Below are positions 44,566 to 57,187 of a stretch of 64,000 nucleotides of DNA, piece by piece. This DNA is from Rhodamnia argentea (lineage: Eukaryota > Streptophyta > Magnoliopsida > Myrtales > Myrtaceae). The stretch is from contig NC_063152.1 of the NCBI RefSeq assembly GCF_020921035.1, positions 33,586,494 through 33,650,493 of the forward strand. Reading direction: 5' to 3'. The notes under the pieces were generated by a model. That model saw nothing but the letters and a program-made list of their open reading frames with translations, was not told the DNA's origin and did no database searches. The first letter of the stretch is position 1. The number at the start of each line of letters is the position of its first letter. Position numbers and translations under genes: made by a program.

Positions 44566-45050
44566 GAGAACCAGCGCCGCGAGAAAATGCAGGAGCCTTC
44601 CTTATGCGAAAACAATGCCGAGTAGGGGAGGAGCAGTGCGACTCTCTCTGAGTTTGAGTGGAGCGGAGTGGAGTGGAGTGGAGAGAGTGGTTGGGAGGAC
44701 TCGACTCGCCGCGCCGCGCCTCGCCTCGCTTTGCCAACTGAAGTAACTCAGTGGGTCACTGTCACTGTCAGAAGGCGGCGGCGAACACGCAAGCTGCGGG
44801 AAACAAACAAGACGGGAGTGAGTCGAGTGACGATAGGGGGCTGGTGGTGGGTGGGCCTTCTCGAGCTGGCTCGACAGAGATGGAGTGTGCAACCGGCGAG
44901 GAATGGCGGAAAGCAGTACACTCTCTGTGGAGCTAACAGTCCATATAAAATGAGCTGTAAAAGGTTGGAGGTGATCGCTGTGCCTCCACAGTGTTTGGCT
45001 GCGTGCCAAAATGTATCAGCCGTTGAAGATAATTATCATAATAATAAACT
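44566..45050 (-). promoter_or_regulatory. 5' flank of the GH17 gene
   Basis: Contains short G/A-rich repeats (ggagtggagtggagtggaga near 44670) in the likely leader and promoter. The frames here on both strands are shadows or composition artefacts. No clear TATA box. Confidence 0.35.
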
Positions 45051-45497
45051 TGACAAACAGAAAATATAATTGAATCTTAAAATTTATAAAAAAAAAATAT
45101 AATTAAGTCTTAAAGTTTATTAAATTAGTTCAATCGAATCCTTCCGCCAACCCCATTTAATTTGACCAAAAAAAATGCTGTTGCGACTTTTTTCTGACTA
45201 AAGTAACATCGTTTTGGCCTAAATTTATTTTTAATACGAATTATATTTAAAAAAATAAATTAAATTACAATAGATAAATCAATTAAAAAGAGAGAGGGAA
45301 GCCCTCGTCGCCACCGCCCTCAACCATCATCGAGAAGGGCAGGCGAGGGTGGGGGATGGCTGATGACTACGGCCCTTGCCCGGACTTGTTCGAGGGCTTC
45401 GCCCGTAGTGTTGACGACAACACAAAATTTTTTATTTTTTAACATAAATTCGATATGAAATTTCTACGGTCGTTGGCGGCGGGCGACAAGGAAAATA

Positions 45498-45539
<42 letters not shown>

Positions 45540-45690
45540 TAAGGCGAGAGAGAGTGAGCGATGGGAAGAATTTTTATTTTTATTTCTGAAACAAAATTAA
45601 GAAATTTTTTCATCTCATTTCCAAACAATCTCGAAAATTTAAAAATAAAATAAAATCATTTTATCAAATAGATTTCTAACAGAATGATTA
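45051..45690. repeat. Composite dispersed repeat with GC core and (GA)n
   Basis: A left arm (45055-45240) with 'taattaagtcttaaagttta' phrases is followed by a GC-rich piece (45300-45480), a (GA)n microsatellite (45501-45536) and an AT-rich right part to about 45690. The order arm, GC core, AT arm is like 8264-8990 and 40910-41345. Non-coding. Confidence 0.5.
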
Positions 45691-46979
45691 GAAATCTTGA
45701 TTTATTAAAGCCTCGCCCCGAAAGGGAATCGAATGCGATCTTTTGACTCTCTCCTCTTTTTTTTTCAGACCCAGCGAAAAATGTATAGCTTTTGACGTTG
45801 GTTTGTTCTTTGTTTTCTTTTCCGGGCGGTGGGGCCCAAAGGTAGGTTGCTTCTTTGTGACTCCTGTCACATGGTAGCCGTTCCCAATGACGAGGGTGGT
45901 GGGGTAGGAGTGGGGGGGTTTGCTTGAGTTGGGGGCAGCGTAAGTTACAAGCTTCGATCGATTGGGTTTTGTTTGGGTCCCCACCGCGCCTTGATTTTTC
46001 CCCCTTTCCAATCGAAAAGCATTTTTCGTTGTCGGAGAGAATAGGAAGTTAATTAGGAACGACAGAGAGTAGCTGAGGCTAACGGGTCTCTCATGCAAAG
46101 CGACAAAAAAAAATTGAAAAAGAAAGATCGATTGTTTTGCGAGAATCCTTCCGTTGGGGTTCGATTGATTCCCCCTGGATCGTCTGATTGGAGAGAGTTG
46201 GATCTCGGCCGTTCAGTTTGGGTTGGTTTTCTTTGGGGGTGGGTGTGTGTGTGGGGCTGGGGGAATGGGGGTTGGTTGGGTTGTAATGCAATGCAGTACG
46301 AATAAATGGGGATCTCTAAAAGTTTGTCGGCTTGGGCGGTACCGCCTGGCTATGATGCACACTATTCAAGGTAAGGTACTGAAATTTTTATCAATTATGT
46401 GAGTCGTCCATAGAAGAGGACTCCAGAGAGAAGATGCTTTGAACTGTCTTTGCCTAAAAGATAAAATGCATCATTATAGAATTGCTCGGATCAGGCTTTG
46501 TTACAGCTCCAACTAATCTAATGGCCAATTTAGACATAATTCCTGATCCGATCCCAGTCATCACAGTTTCCATCGCACGTGCAATGGCACTAGTCCATGA
46601 AGGGAAACAACCATCTTGGGGGAAACAAGAGCATATACAGAAAGATAAGAAACCACACTTTTTACTCACATTAGGGATCCGCAATAGTTCTATTGACGCA
46701 CAGACATTTCCCTCTAGATCTTTTCCTCTTCGTTTCAACAGAACTAGCGGGCATCTTTACTTGCTTTATCTTATTTCCTTTCCAGCCAAATAAGAAGTAG
46801 TAAGTACTGGCCTCTGTCAGATATGCACTGTTTTTTCATGCATAGCTTCTTACATCACTGTCGGTCAGGCCAACACACCCTGCAAACGCCGACCTCGCGC
46901 ATCAAAGTCTCCAGGTTAAAAGCCTTAACATACACATGTTAGCAGCGCTTGAAGAACGAGCGCCTATTACCCCGGTTAC
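45691..46979. other. Intergenic DNA and likely GBSS 3'UTR
   Basis: No gene recognised. The stretch next to 46979 should be the 3'UTR of the minus-strand starch synthase. Short frames at 45688-46305 and 46454-46793 lack motifs. Confidence 0.4.
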
Positions 46980-49900
46980 TCAAGGAGTGGCAATGTTTTC
47001 CTTGGCAAGGGGAGCAACTTCTTCCCCTTCAACACCGGGTTCACTGCCAGCAGCCTCAAGGCTCAGAACCATATTTTCCCAGAGTCTTGCCGGTTCCTGC
47101 ACCCAGAGAGAGACAAAGGAAATCCTCATTTTCTCGGGCCCCCAATGAAACTATGTGAAAATTAGAGTACAACTCGAGATCAGGGTGATTCACTGATTCA
47201 TCTGTTCATGGACAAAGTTGTGTCTCGGTGATGCAATTTTGGACTCACCTTCCACGAAAGGTCTTGAGCCATGCAGTTTTTGATCATCTCTTTCAGGGCA
47301 GCTGTGCCATAAGTTGCGAGTGCTCTCTTGACTGTTCTTGCCACAGCAACCACATCAGCTGGATCGACAGCTTCACACTGTACAATAGCCCGTGTTAATT
47401 AGTGTGTGACTAGACCATCGGTCACATGGAGAATAAAAGTATAGAAGTGGATTCTCTCTTCCCCTTGACAATGTTGGAGTTACTCACATCGAGACTGAAA
47501 CCTCCCATTTGGAACCCCGTAAACCCTTCTTTAACAGTGTCCACAAGTCCACCAGTTGATGCGACAATTGGCACCTGGTTTGAGATTTATTTCAACGAGG
47601 TATCAACTTCAAGGGCATAATCAGAAAATTTTTACCAAATCGCTAGTCATGTAGGTTAAATTTGGTTTGCTTGGGCATTACAGAGCTTCGAGATTTACCG
47701 TTCCATATCTCATGGCTTGCAGCTGTATGAGACCACAAGGTTCAAATCTGCTGGGAAGCAACATGAAATCAGCCCCAGCAATGATCATATGGGCCAGAGG
47801 CACATTGAATTTGGCCACTCCCCTAGCGTTGCTTGGGTATTTGATCTCCAGCTCCTCGAGCTGCCTTTCCATAGTCTTTTTCCCGGTTCCCTGAGAGTGA
47901 AAATATTTCACTGTAAGTATCAGCTTTCTGCGTTCTTTAGAAGAGCATTAAACTAGACCCGTTTTATAGTAAAAGGAAAAAAAAGGAAAAAAATACCGTG
48001 TGTTCGTGCTTTATAGTAAACTTACTTACCAGTACAACAACTTGAACATTCTCCCCGATGAATTTCGGGATTGCTGCCGCTAAGATATCAGATCCCTTCT
48101 GCTCTTCCAGTCTACCAATGAAACCAATCAGAGGGATGTTTCTGTCGACAGGCAAACCGACAGCTGCTTGAAGAGCTTCCTTCAATAGAGGCTTTGCATC
48201 CGTAACCTATACATGACATTTGTTAGACATCTGATTGTGTCAACTACGTCTTTCAAAACTAATACACCGTTCTCGTTATGAAACTTTACTGTTGTCTCGT
48301 CATAGTGGATATCTATGTACTTGTCAGTCGCTGGATTCCATTCTTGAACATCCATGCCATTGACAATGCCAGTGATGCCAGTTCTCCGGATGATGTTATC
48401 TAGTTCCACACCCTTTGCAACACCAGAAACAAGTTCCTCTGCGTAGTACGGACTCACAGTTAAGACCCTGTGTGATTCTAGAATTCCAGCCTTCATCCAG
48501 TTGATTTTCCTTCCCTTCACAGGCTTGAGCTGCCTGCATAATAAACCAACAGATTCGGCAGAAAGATGACATTAAGGGTACAGTACTAGAATATTCTTGC
48601 AAAATGGAAGGTTGCGTTAGACCCAGACGACATACCCATCAATGAAGTCAAAAGAACTCTTATATTCATTAGGTAGATTGAGAAGGGAGAAATCGGCAAA
48701 GGCATGTCTTCCCTGGTACGCAATGTTGTGGATACAGAATGCTACCTGGAATCATGTTTATCTACTCAGCTGCATGTCCGGACCATCTAATAAAATATGT
48801 GTCATAAACAATGTATTATAGAAGAAAACTTACCTTGGCATTTTTGTAAAGCCCTCGAGATTGGTACATTGTTTTGAGGTAGCATGGAAGAAGAGCAGTA
48901 TGCCAGTCATTGGCCATGAAGACAACATCTTCACCTGCGTGACACACCAATAAAATTTACCTTTCGATCAGTATTAGAACTGAAAAGTGACCTTTGACAA
49001 AACAATGAGAGAAAACATTCCTACCATATGGTCCTGCAAAATTTTTGCTGTTGTTCAAATTCAGAACCCGAGGTGCCTCTAGAGCAGCCTGCAAGCAATA
49101 CAAAGGTATATTACAAAAAGGAAAACAGAACACAATTTAATCAACTGACATTGAGATGTTACTTCAGACATCTATCAAATTACGAGGCAATTTCATCTTT
49201 TCTACAGTGAATGGTCTGGATTAAGCAACCTTTTTCCAGGGTAAAGCATGGGAAAAAAAGGACTTCTCAAGTTATCACAACTTTACTGCTCAAAGAAAGG
49301 TTATCACAACCTTATGTCTTAATTAGGTTTACTTTCCTAAAAAGAGACTGCAACAGATTTAACTAAGCTCTAACACTCACTATGGTTTACACAATTCCAA
49401 TTCCAACTTATAGGCAAGAGCCATCTGTCATTCAATTCGGAAGGAAAATACTTGAGCACACCAAAATCAGCAAGAATCATATCTTCTAAATATGCCAATA
49501 GTACGGCTAAAAACTTGTCCATAGTATATCACATGCAAAAAAATTAAAACTCACCTGGCACAACAAGCTAAAGCGAAGTTGGTTATCCTTGTAATCTAGC
49601 CCTGCCCGTGGCCCATATACTTTAGAGCCTGTCTTGCCCCATACCTTCGATGTTAACAAATCAAACAGTCAGGGGGAGAAATTTACTTCATCACATAATT
49701 CTGTAAGAGTAGCTTTGCAGACAAGCACGAGAGAATAAACCGGCAGGATGATCTGCACCTTCTCAAGAAACATTGGGTGATCAACAAATACACGATCAAC
49801 TCCACGTTTGTAGCAGTGGAAGAAGCGAACAGTTTCAATTCTGTCTCCAACTTTTATCTGCACAGGAAGACTTGTCTGTGAGCAAATATTTCCTTAGCTC

Positions 49901-50550
49901 AACCTCTGTAGAATTATGAAGAAATAAATTAGTATATGTGCACTCCTTCACAATGACACAAAGAAACCACTAACCTCAACTAAAACACCAGTGTCCCACC
50001 CATCTTTGTATTGATCATAGCGAGGAGAAACAGTCATGACTCGATGCCCTCTGGCCTATAGAAAATAATGCAAACATTGGTCATACACACTTCAGCGGAG
50101 GCAAGACTACTTGAACACTCACTGTCGGAAGTGGTGTTTATAACTGCAAATCAAGAAGGAAACATGAAGAAGACATGCAAAGGAAGACGACCAACTTACT
50201 GCCATTGCCGGTGGCAAACCACCAAGAACATCACCAAGTCCTCCAGTTTTGCTCCAAGGAGCCACCTCAGCTCCCACAAAAACCAAGTTCATCCCCTTCT
50301 TGCAAACAATTTTTCCAGCCAAACTGTCATTCTTAGCCTTGCTAAGTTCTCTCTCAACTTTCTCCTTGGTTGCTTTTGCATGAGATCTGAGAGCATCCAG
50401 CTTGTTCACAGATCTTAATCCGTTGTGGGTGATTGACGCATTCCTCAGGCTTATCTGTGCCAAGTTCGCTTTAGCTTCTGCTCCCGAGTTCCCATGGCAG
50501 TTCACCAGTGAGCTTCGTGATACAAAGTGTGCAGCAGCAATGGTTGCCAT
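46980..50550 (-). CDS. GBSSI: Granule-bound starch synthase I (waxy protein)
   Basis: Thirteen coding exons, minus order: 50550-50200, 50055-49975, 49857-49759, 49644-49555, 49088-49025, 48934-48834, 48745-48636, 48533-48290, 48206-48030, 47890-47699, 47574-47488, 47377-47249 and 47096-46980. They total 1,842 nt and 613 residues, normal for GBSSI, with the frame unbroken. A Ser/Ala-rich plastid transit peptide of about 80 residues precedes [18 protein letters not shown]. The ADP-glucose-binding KTGGL is at 101-105. Other landmarks are [47 protein letters not shown] and [10 protein letters not shown] (the second GGL motif). It is a GT5 enzyme that elongates amylose from ADP-glucose inside plastid starch granules. 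The ATG lies 23 bases into its exon; a non-coding first exon sits about 1 kb upstream. No sign of damage. Confidence 0.97.
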
Positions 50551-50573
50551 TACGATTGCTTTTGCTTTGAAAT

Positions 50574-51617
50574 CTACAATACGAGATAGGGAAATGAACA
50601 GATTCTTCAACTCTTCAATGGATGACTCGCTAAACTGAGAAGGAACTTTTGCTTCTATTCAGGAAAAAATTCTCTTTCTCAACTTTTTCAAGTTAAGAGC
50701 TCCATACAGTCATCGCACGATTCAGAGTCGGTTCAAAATTAGTACAAAGAAAACTACTGCAAAATCAAAGAGCTACCCTGTATGCCGTCATCAGTACAAA
50801 CAAATGGCCGCTTAACTAATTGCTTGTTGAATTTTGGGTGCACAAGACCTCAACCTCTGCTAGAACCACATGAGATTCTCAGGTAATTATGGCTTTGTTA
50901 GTAAAAGCAATGTTCATTTATTTACTACTATAGTCCTAGCAACTCCAGAATTCCGGGATATAGACGAATACAACTCTGAACTGAAATTCCCAACACACAC
51001 CAACATCTCCCGTGAAAGATGACAAGCTAATTGCAGATTTAGACTACGAATGTTAGTAAATTATGCAGTAGGGACGTACGGAACGATCTCCATCCACCAT
51101 CTAAATAAGATCGTGATCTAGTGTCTCGCGAAACATCTCCCCGCACGAACGGTCTAAAGAGTTCAATTGTTGAAGCTAATCTTCCTCTCCTCCCATTCGA
51201 TCCGAAGGGAGCAATAAGGAAATCGGAAGACTATCGAACCAAAATGAACGTAGGAGAAATGGGAAAAACAAGAAGACGTCGACTACTCCAGCGAAGAAGA
51301 AGAATCAACGCAAACAGATTCGGACCTCAGGGAACTAGGTGATCAGTCGATCGCTAATTCAGAAGTCCGAGACGAGTGATCAAACAGAGACTGGAGGCTC
51401 GAACTGCAAGGTTTTTCCGGAACTAATGCTCCTAAGACACTGAAACTCAAACGCACTACTCCTTATAATCCAGAAATCCAGCCTCAGGTGCTGAGAATAG
51501 CGCAGAAAACTCGCTCCACAGCTCACCGTGATCAACGGCATCATTACACGCGCAGCTGACAGAAGCATAGAAATATCTTCAACGGACACCGTCGAAGATC
51601 GAGCTAACGACTCTCAC
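50574..51617 (-). other. 5'UTR intron of GBSSI
   Basis: Minus-strand donor caa|gtgaga at 51617 and acceptor attgtag at 50574 bound a 1,044-nt intron between a leader exon and the ATG exon. This matches the known layout of waxy genes, where a long first intron sits in the 5'UTR and the rice Wx-b allele is defined by a change at its donor. Assigned from splice sites and family precedent. Confidence 0.7.
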
Positions 51618-51790
51618 TTGCTTCGAGAGAGAGAGAGAAAGAGAGAGAGAGCCTTACGAGTTGGAATCGGAAGAGAGATGCCGAGGCGGTTGGGAGACTC
51701 CCTCGGTCGAGCGGAGCAGAGAGGACCAGTGGATTGCTCGGCTGCGACTCGCGATCAGCTTCAGGGAAACTCGGTCACTGAGTCGCTTCG
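51618..51790 (-). promoter_or_regulatory. GBSSI leader exon with a (CT)n tract
   Basis: On the minus strand a (CT)n-type run (51623-51651, interrupted) lies just upstream of the intron donor. The transcription start is put near 51785 from the TATA-like box at 51811-51816. Confidence 0.55.
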
Positions 51791-51810
51791 CTGGGGGTGG
51801 AGGAGCGCCG

Positions 51811-51836
51811 GTATATGTAGAGGCCGAACCCACGTG
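51811..51836 (-). promoter_or_regulatory. TATA-like box and G-box upstream of GBSSI
   Basis: Read on the minus strand, CATATAC (51811-51817) is TATA-like, and about 15 bases further upstream the palindrome CACGTG (51831-51836) is a G-box core. bZIP and bHLH factors bind such cores, and light, sugar or clock control is plausible for a starch gene, but this is inference. Confidence 0.5.
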
Positions 51837-51987
51837 ACAGCGCGCGTGGACGTGGCGCGAGATGAGTGGCCGTTGATCGTCCCCTTCCCTAGGCGCCTCG
51901 GGATTTGCTTCGCGCCTTTTTGTGCTAATCACGTGCGCTGCAATCATTTTTAAGATGGACTCTATTATTGAAATAGATGGATTCTAT

Positions 51988-51990
<3 letters not shown>

Positions 51991-52028
<38 letters not shown>
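51991..52028. repeat. (AT)19 microsatellite
   Basis: About 38 bases of uninterrupted alternating A and T, about 0.2 kb upstream of the GBSSI start. It is likely to vary between individuals. Confidence 0.95.
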
Positions 52029-52030
<2 letters not shown>

Positions 52031-53529
52031 GCATACTGATATTATCAATCAAAAGTGCATGTAATAAGTATTCAAATCTAATGTCCTCAAAACAAGGCAT
52101 TGCCTCTCTACCGAGACAATTCAAATGCTCGAATTCGATGAAAATACGTTAAATCCGAACACTTCATTAGTAGTCATTCGAACGAGATGCCTTAACAATA
52201 GTTTGTGTAAATGACGGTTCAAAAATTATACAATAACTAAAAGAATGAGAAATTGAAAGTAAAATTCACTGTAAAATTTTAAGACATTACTTAAAATTTT
52301 AGGGAAAATCTTTAAAATATGGGTTTAAGAACCAAGGGGGGTAGAACCATGCTAATACGGTCGCGCAACTTGAGGCCCCCGATGGAGTTGACCCGCCGAA
52401 GATCTGTTCCTTGACAGAGAGAGAGAGATCAAGTGGCTGCAAAGCGACATGGCGTTCTCCCAATTTTAGCGGCCCATATTGCAAGGCCGATTGGGGGAAG
52501 TGGGGCCCGCTCGGTCGGCATGCGATCCAGCACCGAAACGGCTTTGTCCGCGAGCGACGGTCGCCGTCGTTCGAGATTTTCATGTTGAAATTAGACGGAC
52601 GGTGGTGGAGAGCCCAGGGTGACCGCCGTCGTTTTCATCAGACGTTGTTCCTTAGCTGGAGTTAAAATATTGAGATTTTTGCAGGGATTTTTCATGATTG
52701 GACGTCAGTGCTCTTTTTTTTTTTTTCCTGTCAAAGACGTCAGTGGTCTGGTAGTAAATTACTCGCATCTTTTGCCCGAGGATAACGACAATCCACACAT
52801 TCTGGCCTCATGTACAATATAATTTCAATTTTTTTTAAATTTATTTAATTTAATCCCTGAAATTTTTTGTGTATATATATATTCAATTTTATCTCTGAAT
52901 TATATAAAAAAATATTTAATATTTTTCTTTCATTAATAACGTAACATGATTATTCAAAAAATTCGTTAGTCACTTCTGTAATTTCTTATGGGTGTGAGCG
53001 TCTTTTTATTTTTTTTTTCTGTTTCCCCACATCCACACATTGTCATGCGACAGCAACAATCTTAGTCTCACCGAACTCTGGGACCCCCATGGGACACCAT
53101 TTGTGTGGTCAGAGGGCATGCATCTGGGGCCCACTAGGGAGATATTTTGTTGTCCATTTTCGAATGGGCCCCCAACTTCCTTTTGCTCGACACAAAAATT
53201 TCCCATCCTGCGCTTGTTAACCCCGAATCTGAATCGACGGCGGTCGTCGCGCGAGATCCTTCATTCCGATCGCCGCCTTTCGGTTTCCGCGCGTTCTGAA
53301 GCCGTCGTGCTATGTCCGCGGAGAAACAAAGGGGGCTCTGATGCTGGTACACAGGACAACGGAGCGTCGAGCGAAGCATATCGAAGTGTAGCGGCACGAG
53401 CAAATCAAAACCCTCCTAAAACCTGGCCGAGGGCCGAGATGGCGACAGAATGGCCTATGGGCCGGTGATGGCGACTAGCCCGTAGGCAGAAAGAGAGGAG
53501 GAAAGAAAAATAAAGGAAGAACTTATAGA
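52029..53529. other. Intergenic, no gene recognised
   Basis: Includes a single-arm AT-rich repeat at 52820-52990. The frames at 53040-53468 (+) and 53134-53403 (-) overlap in a locally GC-rich stretch and carry no motif. Confidence 0.4.
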
Positions 53530-54010
53530 AAAATGTCAATATTGTCGAATATCTAATTTCGATCCTATCAATAGTGGAAGAAAGTAATGGGAATTCGCAC
53601 AACACAAAAATTTACGTGGTTCGTAAAGGGAGATGTTTCGCCTATAGAGAGATGAGATACGTTACACTAATAACGTAGAAAAATGTCTGCCTACTCTTTC
53701 TCGCACCCTCTCTATCTTTAAAGACATGTTTCGCTCTAAATTTATATAGCGAAACCCTACATGGCACAAATTACAAAATTGTCCACATAACCTAAAATAT
53801 TTAATTTTCCCATATAAATCCTTCTATGATCGAACATAAAATGCCTCTAGCGGCTCGAGGGCGTTGCCCCCACAACCCCCACCGGGGCGGCCCCCCCGGA
53901 CCCCCGCTCGATCACTAGGGAGCGAGACCCCGTCTTGTCCCGGTTGTCGGAGGGTCTTTCGGAACCGTCTCATAATCTCTTGGATAGCAGAATACAAGAC
54001 ATCAATCTTA
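53530..54010. mobile_element. Probable LTR-retrotransposon terminal repeat fossil
   Basis: The phrases 'gggaattcgcacaacacaaa' and 'aatttacgtggttcgtaaag' are typical of the terminal repeats of plant LTR elements, and a short TATA-like 'tttatatagcgaaaccc' follows. It ends in a GC-rich stretch at about 53850-53950. No internal region was recognised beside it, so it looks like a solo or partial terminal repeat. It is broken and of unknown age. Confidence 0.4.
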
Positions 54011-56002
54011 ACAATTATCGGCATTGGTCGTACCACGTAGAGCTATTGACATCTATGTCGCCGATTTTCACATTGACCGAATTGGTACCATTGTTAAAAG
54101 ACTTTAGACTAAATTGGCCAAATTAAAATGTTTAAGATTGAATTTGATATCAATGCAATAGGTGTATGACTTTTTTTATTTTTTTTGTTTATGAAGAGTG
54201 GGGCCCCTATGGCCATATTCGGAGCTATGAAGACCTCTCCTCCAAGAGCAGATGCGCACACAACGCTCGCCAAATATCTGGATACCCGTGGACGACTTGT
54301 TAGATCAATGGTTTAAGAAAATCTCGTGCTCGAACACCATAACAGGCCAAAAGCATCTTAAGGACAACAATCGTGGATCACATAATCTACATCTAGAAAA
54401 CTTGAAGACAAGGACTGGTTTTTTCCAAGCCTCGCGACAGAATGTCTGAGGCACACAGGGTAAGGCGCGCGTCGATGCCATCTTCCGCCCTTTGAATTTG
54501 GTCGGGGACACGGACCGATGAGAATCCATCCAATGCACTTGATGTTTCTCAGGCATTCCGACTTTGCAAGATCGGATGGCCAATGACGAAGGCGAGGATG
54601 GCCGGACCTTCGTTTCGGGAAATGTTAGAAGAGTGTCTCGATATATCTGCGCTAAGGCTTTTTGAATACCCCAAGCCGCGCTGAACAAGATTAGTGTTAC
54701 ATATATCTTTATAAGATGGAATTGTTTGCCTAATTAAAGATGTGCCCAAAAGGGTTCTTCACTTTCCGGTCTAATAAAGGATACATAAGTCAATTAGGGG
54801 CCAAAATTCCGTGTGAGAAACCTAATCAAAGCCTCTCCAATTTCGGCTTGAACACACAACACGACACGACACAGCATTAGGAAAGCAATTGGAAACTCCA
54901 CTAAATAAAAAAAAATTGAAAACAGACCGCTATGCTAATCCAACCTCTCGCTTTGTTGAATGAATAATTAGAACTCAAAATTCAATTTCTAATTTATCTC
55001 CAATACAACAAATATCCAATTAAGATAATTAACTTCTTCAATATTGTCTCTCGGATTTCTTCATTTTGATTGTATCGACCTCTCAATAAGACGAATTATT
55101 CATGTACAGTAAGAACTCATAGTCTAACCCCTCTCTTTCCCTTTCGCTTTCCCCCAATTAAGCACCGCCTAACCAATTGATTAATCCGCTAAAAACACAA
55201 TGCGAGAAAAAAATACGAATTGCTTGGATGCAAATGGATCGTTCTCTCGCCGGGCTGCTCGATCCCAACTCGATCCCAACAATTGCTCAAGCTCAATTCG
55301 ATTCTTGCTCGAGTACGATATGAACCCCATCGAGTTGTTGGACTTGACCCAAAATAACCATAATCATCATATCGAGCTATACAATCCAAAATCAAGTTTA
55401 AGCTCAAACTATGAGTTCGAGTTCCGATTCGATTCAGACCAGACCACACCTTCTCTGCTTCTCATAATCAAGCCGCAGCTCAGGACCATAACTGATCACT
55501 CTTCCTTCAATGATCGAGCAGCTTCAGTCGCACATCCCTGGCCTCCCACTCCGACCAAACAGTCAGGATCTTCATGTGGCCAACGTCGGCCCGCAACCAG
55601 ACCTCCCGTGGACCCCAAAAAAACACCAAATTCCCAACCGACAACATCACCAACCAAAGGAAAAGCGAGAAACAGAATCTCAACACTCGTTCCCGAAACA
55701 AAGAATCATCCACGTTACAATCACGAGACAGATGACCCGGAAAAAAAAAAAAAAAAAGCTGCGACATTTCACGCTCTTGGAAGTTGACATCACAACCGTC
55801 AATCGAAAATTCAAAAAGCCGAGCGCAAGACGATGATCCCAAAATGACAGAGGCCGTCGCATCCCGGAGAGGGAAGGGGGGGAAAAAATTCGAAACAGCT
55901 CCTCTTTTGGAATCACGTCTTACGAACAATGGGGTTCCTTGATAACTCAAACGTTGTTTGAAAAATGGAAGAAGATGATAGGATTTGCGAAGGGGGTAGT
56001 TT
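54011..56002. other. Intergenic DNA and likely 3'UTR of the small-protein gene
   Basis: A single-arm repeat is at 54085-54175. Frames on both strands at 54305-54749 and 55200-55950 have no recognisable domain. The last part before 56002 is probably the 3'UTR of the minus-strand gene. Confidence 0.35.
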
Positions 56003-56711
56003 TTATCTGTGTGCAGTCACCAGAGTCTCGATGAACCTCAAGCCGTCGAATCTCGGGGCGAACAGCTTGTCCTCCTCCGAAGACGAGCTCGACCCCATCA
56101 CCAGCTTCTTCTCGTGCGAATACGAAGAGCATCCCTAACAAAATGAGATCAGAAAGGTTCAGCGAGGAGAAGGAAAAATTCGCAGCAGAGAAAGAAGAAC
56201 AGTAGACAAGCAGTTTCAAACGGGAAAATGTCAGAGATAAGCGGAAAAATTACGAATTTTGCCCGACCTCCCTCTCGGAGATCGATGCACAAAACAAAAG
56301 GGTCCAGGCACGGGCAATGAATAGAGAACAAATCAAGAACCGCCTTCGATTCGCACCGCTTCAAGGTGGGGAAGACATAGAAACACAGAGATTCAATCGA
56401 ATGACAGCAACAGAAATAACAAGAACGAAAACAAAATCACGCACGAAGAAGCAGGGAAAAAAAAAAAAAGAGCAAAACAACGCATCTCCAAATTGAATTG
56501 ACGCTTAGCGCGGCGGAAATGCAAATGCGGCAGATTAAGCCTCCATAACCAAATCAACAAAACCCGGAAGGAAATCGAAACCCGAACTCACCCCATTCGG
56601 ACGAGAACAGAGGGAGCGGCTCCGATCTGCCGGGGCGGAGGTGATCGCCGCCGTCGACGCCGCCAGCACGGACGCCACCAAGGTGCACGAAGCCTTCATT
56701 GCGCTCGCCAT
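56003..56711 (-). CDS. Small conserved plant protein of unknown function (83 residues)
   Basis: Exon 1 is 56711-56592 and exon 2 is 56134-56003, joined ...RPNG|GCSSYSHEKK with the donor ggg|gtgagt and acceptor gttag. The frame is continuous (40 + 43 residues, stop TAA). The N-terminus (MASAMKASCTLVASVLAAST) is rich in Ala, Ser and Thr without acids, like an organelle-targeting or membrane-insertion leader. The C-terminal block FAPRFDGLRFIETLVTAHR is strongly reminiscent of a family of small uncharacterised plant proteins that I recall from Arabidopsis, possibly mitochondrial. A run of Ser and Glu (GSSSSSEED) precedes it. Function unknown. The clean two-exon structure and GC-rich exon 1 support a real gene. 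Confidence 0.75.
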
Positions 56712-57187
56712 CTCTCCCACAGAAAGAGAGAGGACCGCAGGTCTTAAAAGATGGACCAAACCCGACGAGCGCCGCCGGATCCGACCCGAAGCTTGTCTTC
56801 CCTTCTCCTCCTCCTCCTATATTCTGCGATGGGGGTTCTTTGTAACCGTCGTGGCTGAAATACGTATATATTCTCGTGGCCGCAGATCGACCCGGATTCG
56901 GGGGTCCTGATTTAGCGGGAATTAAATGTGGGTTTGGGTTCCGGGTATCCTCCTGCAACTTGCCCCGCTTCCGAGGGGAGGAAAAGCGCGCTATTACGCA
57001 AACCGCCACGCGGGCGAGTGGCGGGTTGGCGGAATTTCAAAGCTACGACCAAACCCTCGGACGGTTTTACGCCCGATGAAAACGAAATGCCATCAATCAA
57101 TTTTTCAACTTGTCGCAGCTTCCGACCAAAAAAAAAAAAAAACTTGTCGCAGCTTTTTTTTTTTTTACAGAGGCAGTATTTTTATGT
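56712..57187 (-). promoter_or_regulatory. Upstream region of the small-protein gene
   Basis: Relatively GC-rich. A TATA-like 'gaatatatacg' occurs on the minus strand near 56865-56875. No gene recognised; the overlapping frames lack motifs. Confidence 0.35.

Noticed and set aside
51990-52030. Open frame with Ile-Tyr repeats
   Set aside because: It is the translation of the (AT)n microsatellite.
54305-54749. Minus-strand frames of 127 and 66 residues
   Set aside because: No motif, no promoter or splice context, and no codon bias like the real genes nearby.
55200-55950. Overlapping 195-residue (+) and 147-residue (-) frames
   Set aside because: Low-complexity content, poly-Lys or poly-Phe from A/T runs, and position in the likely 3'UTR of the minus-strand small-protein gene.
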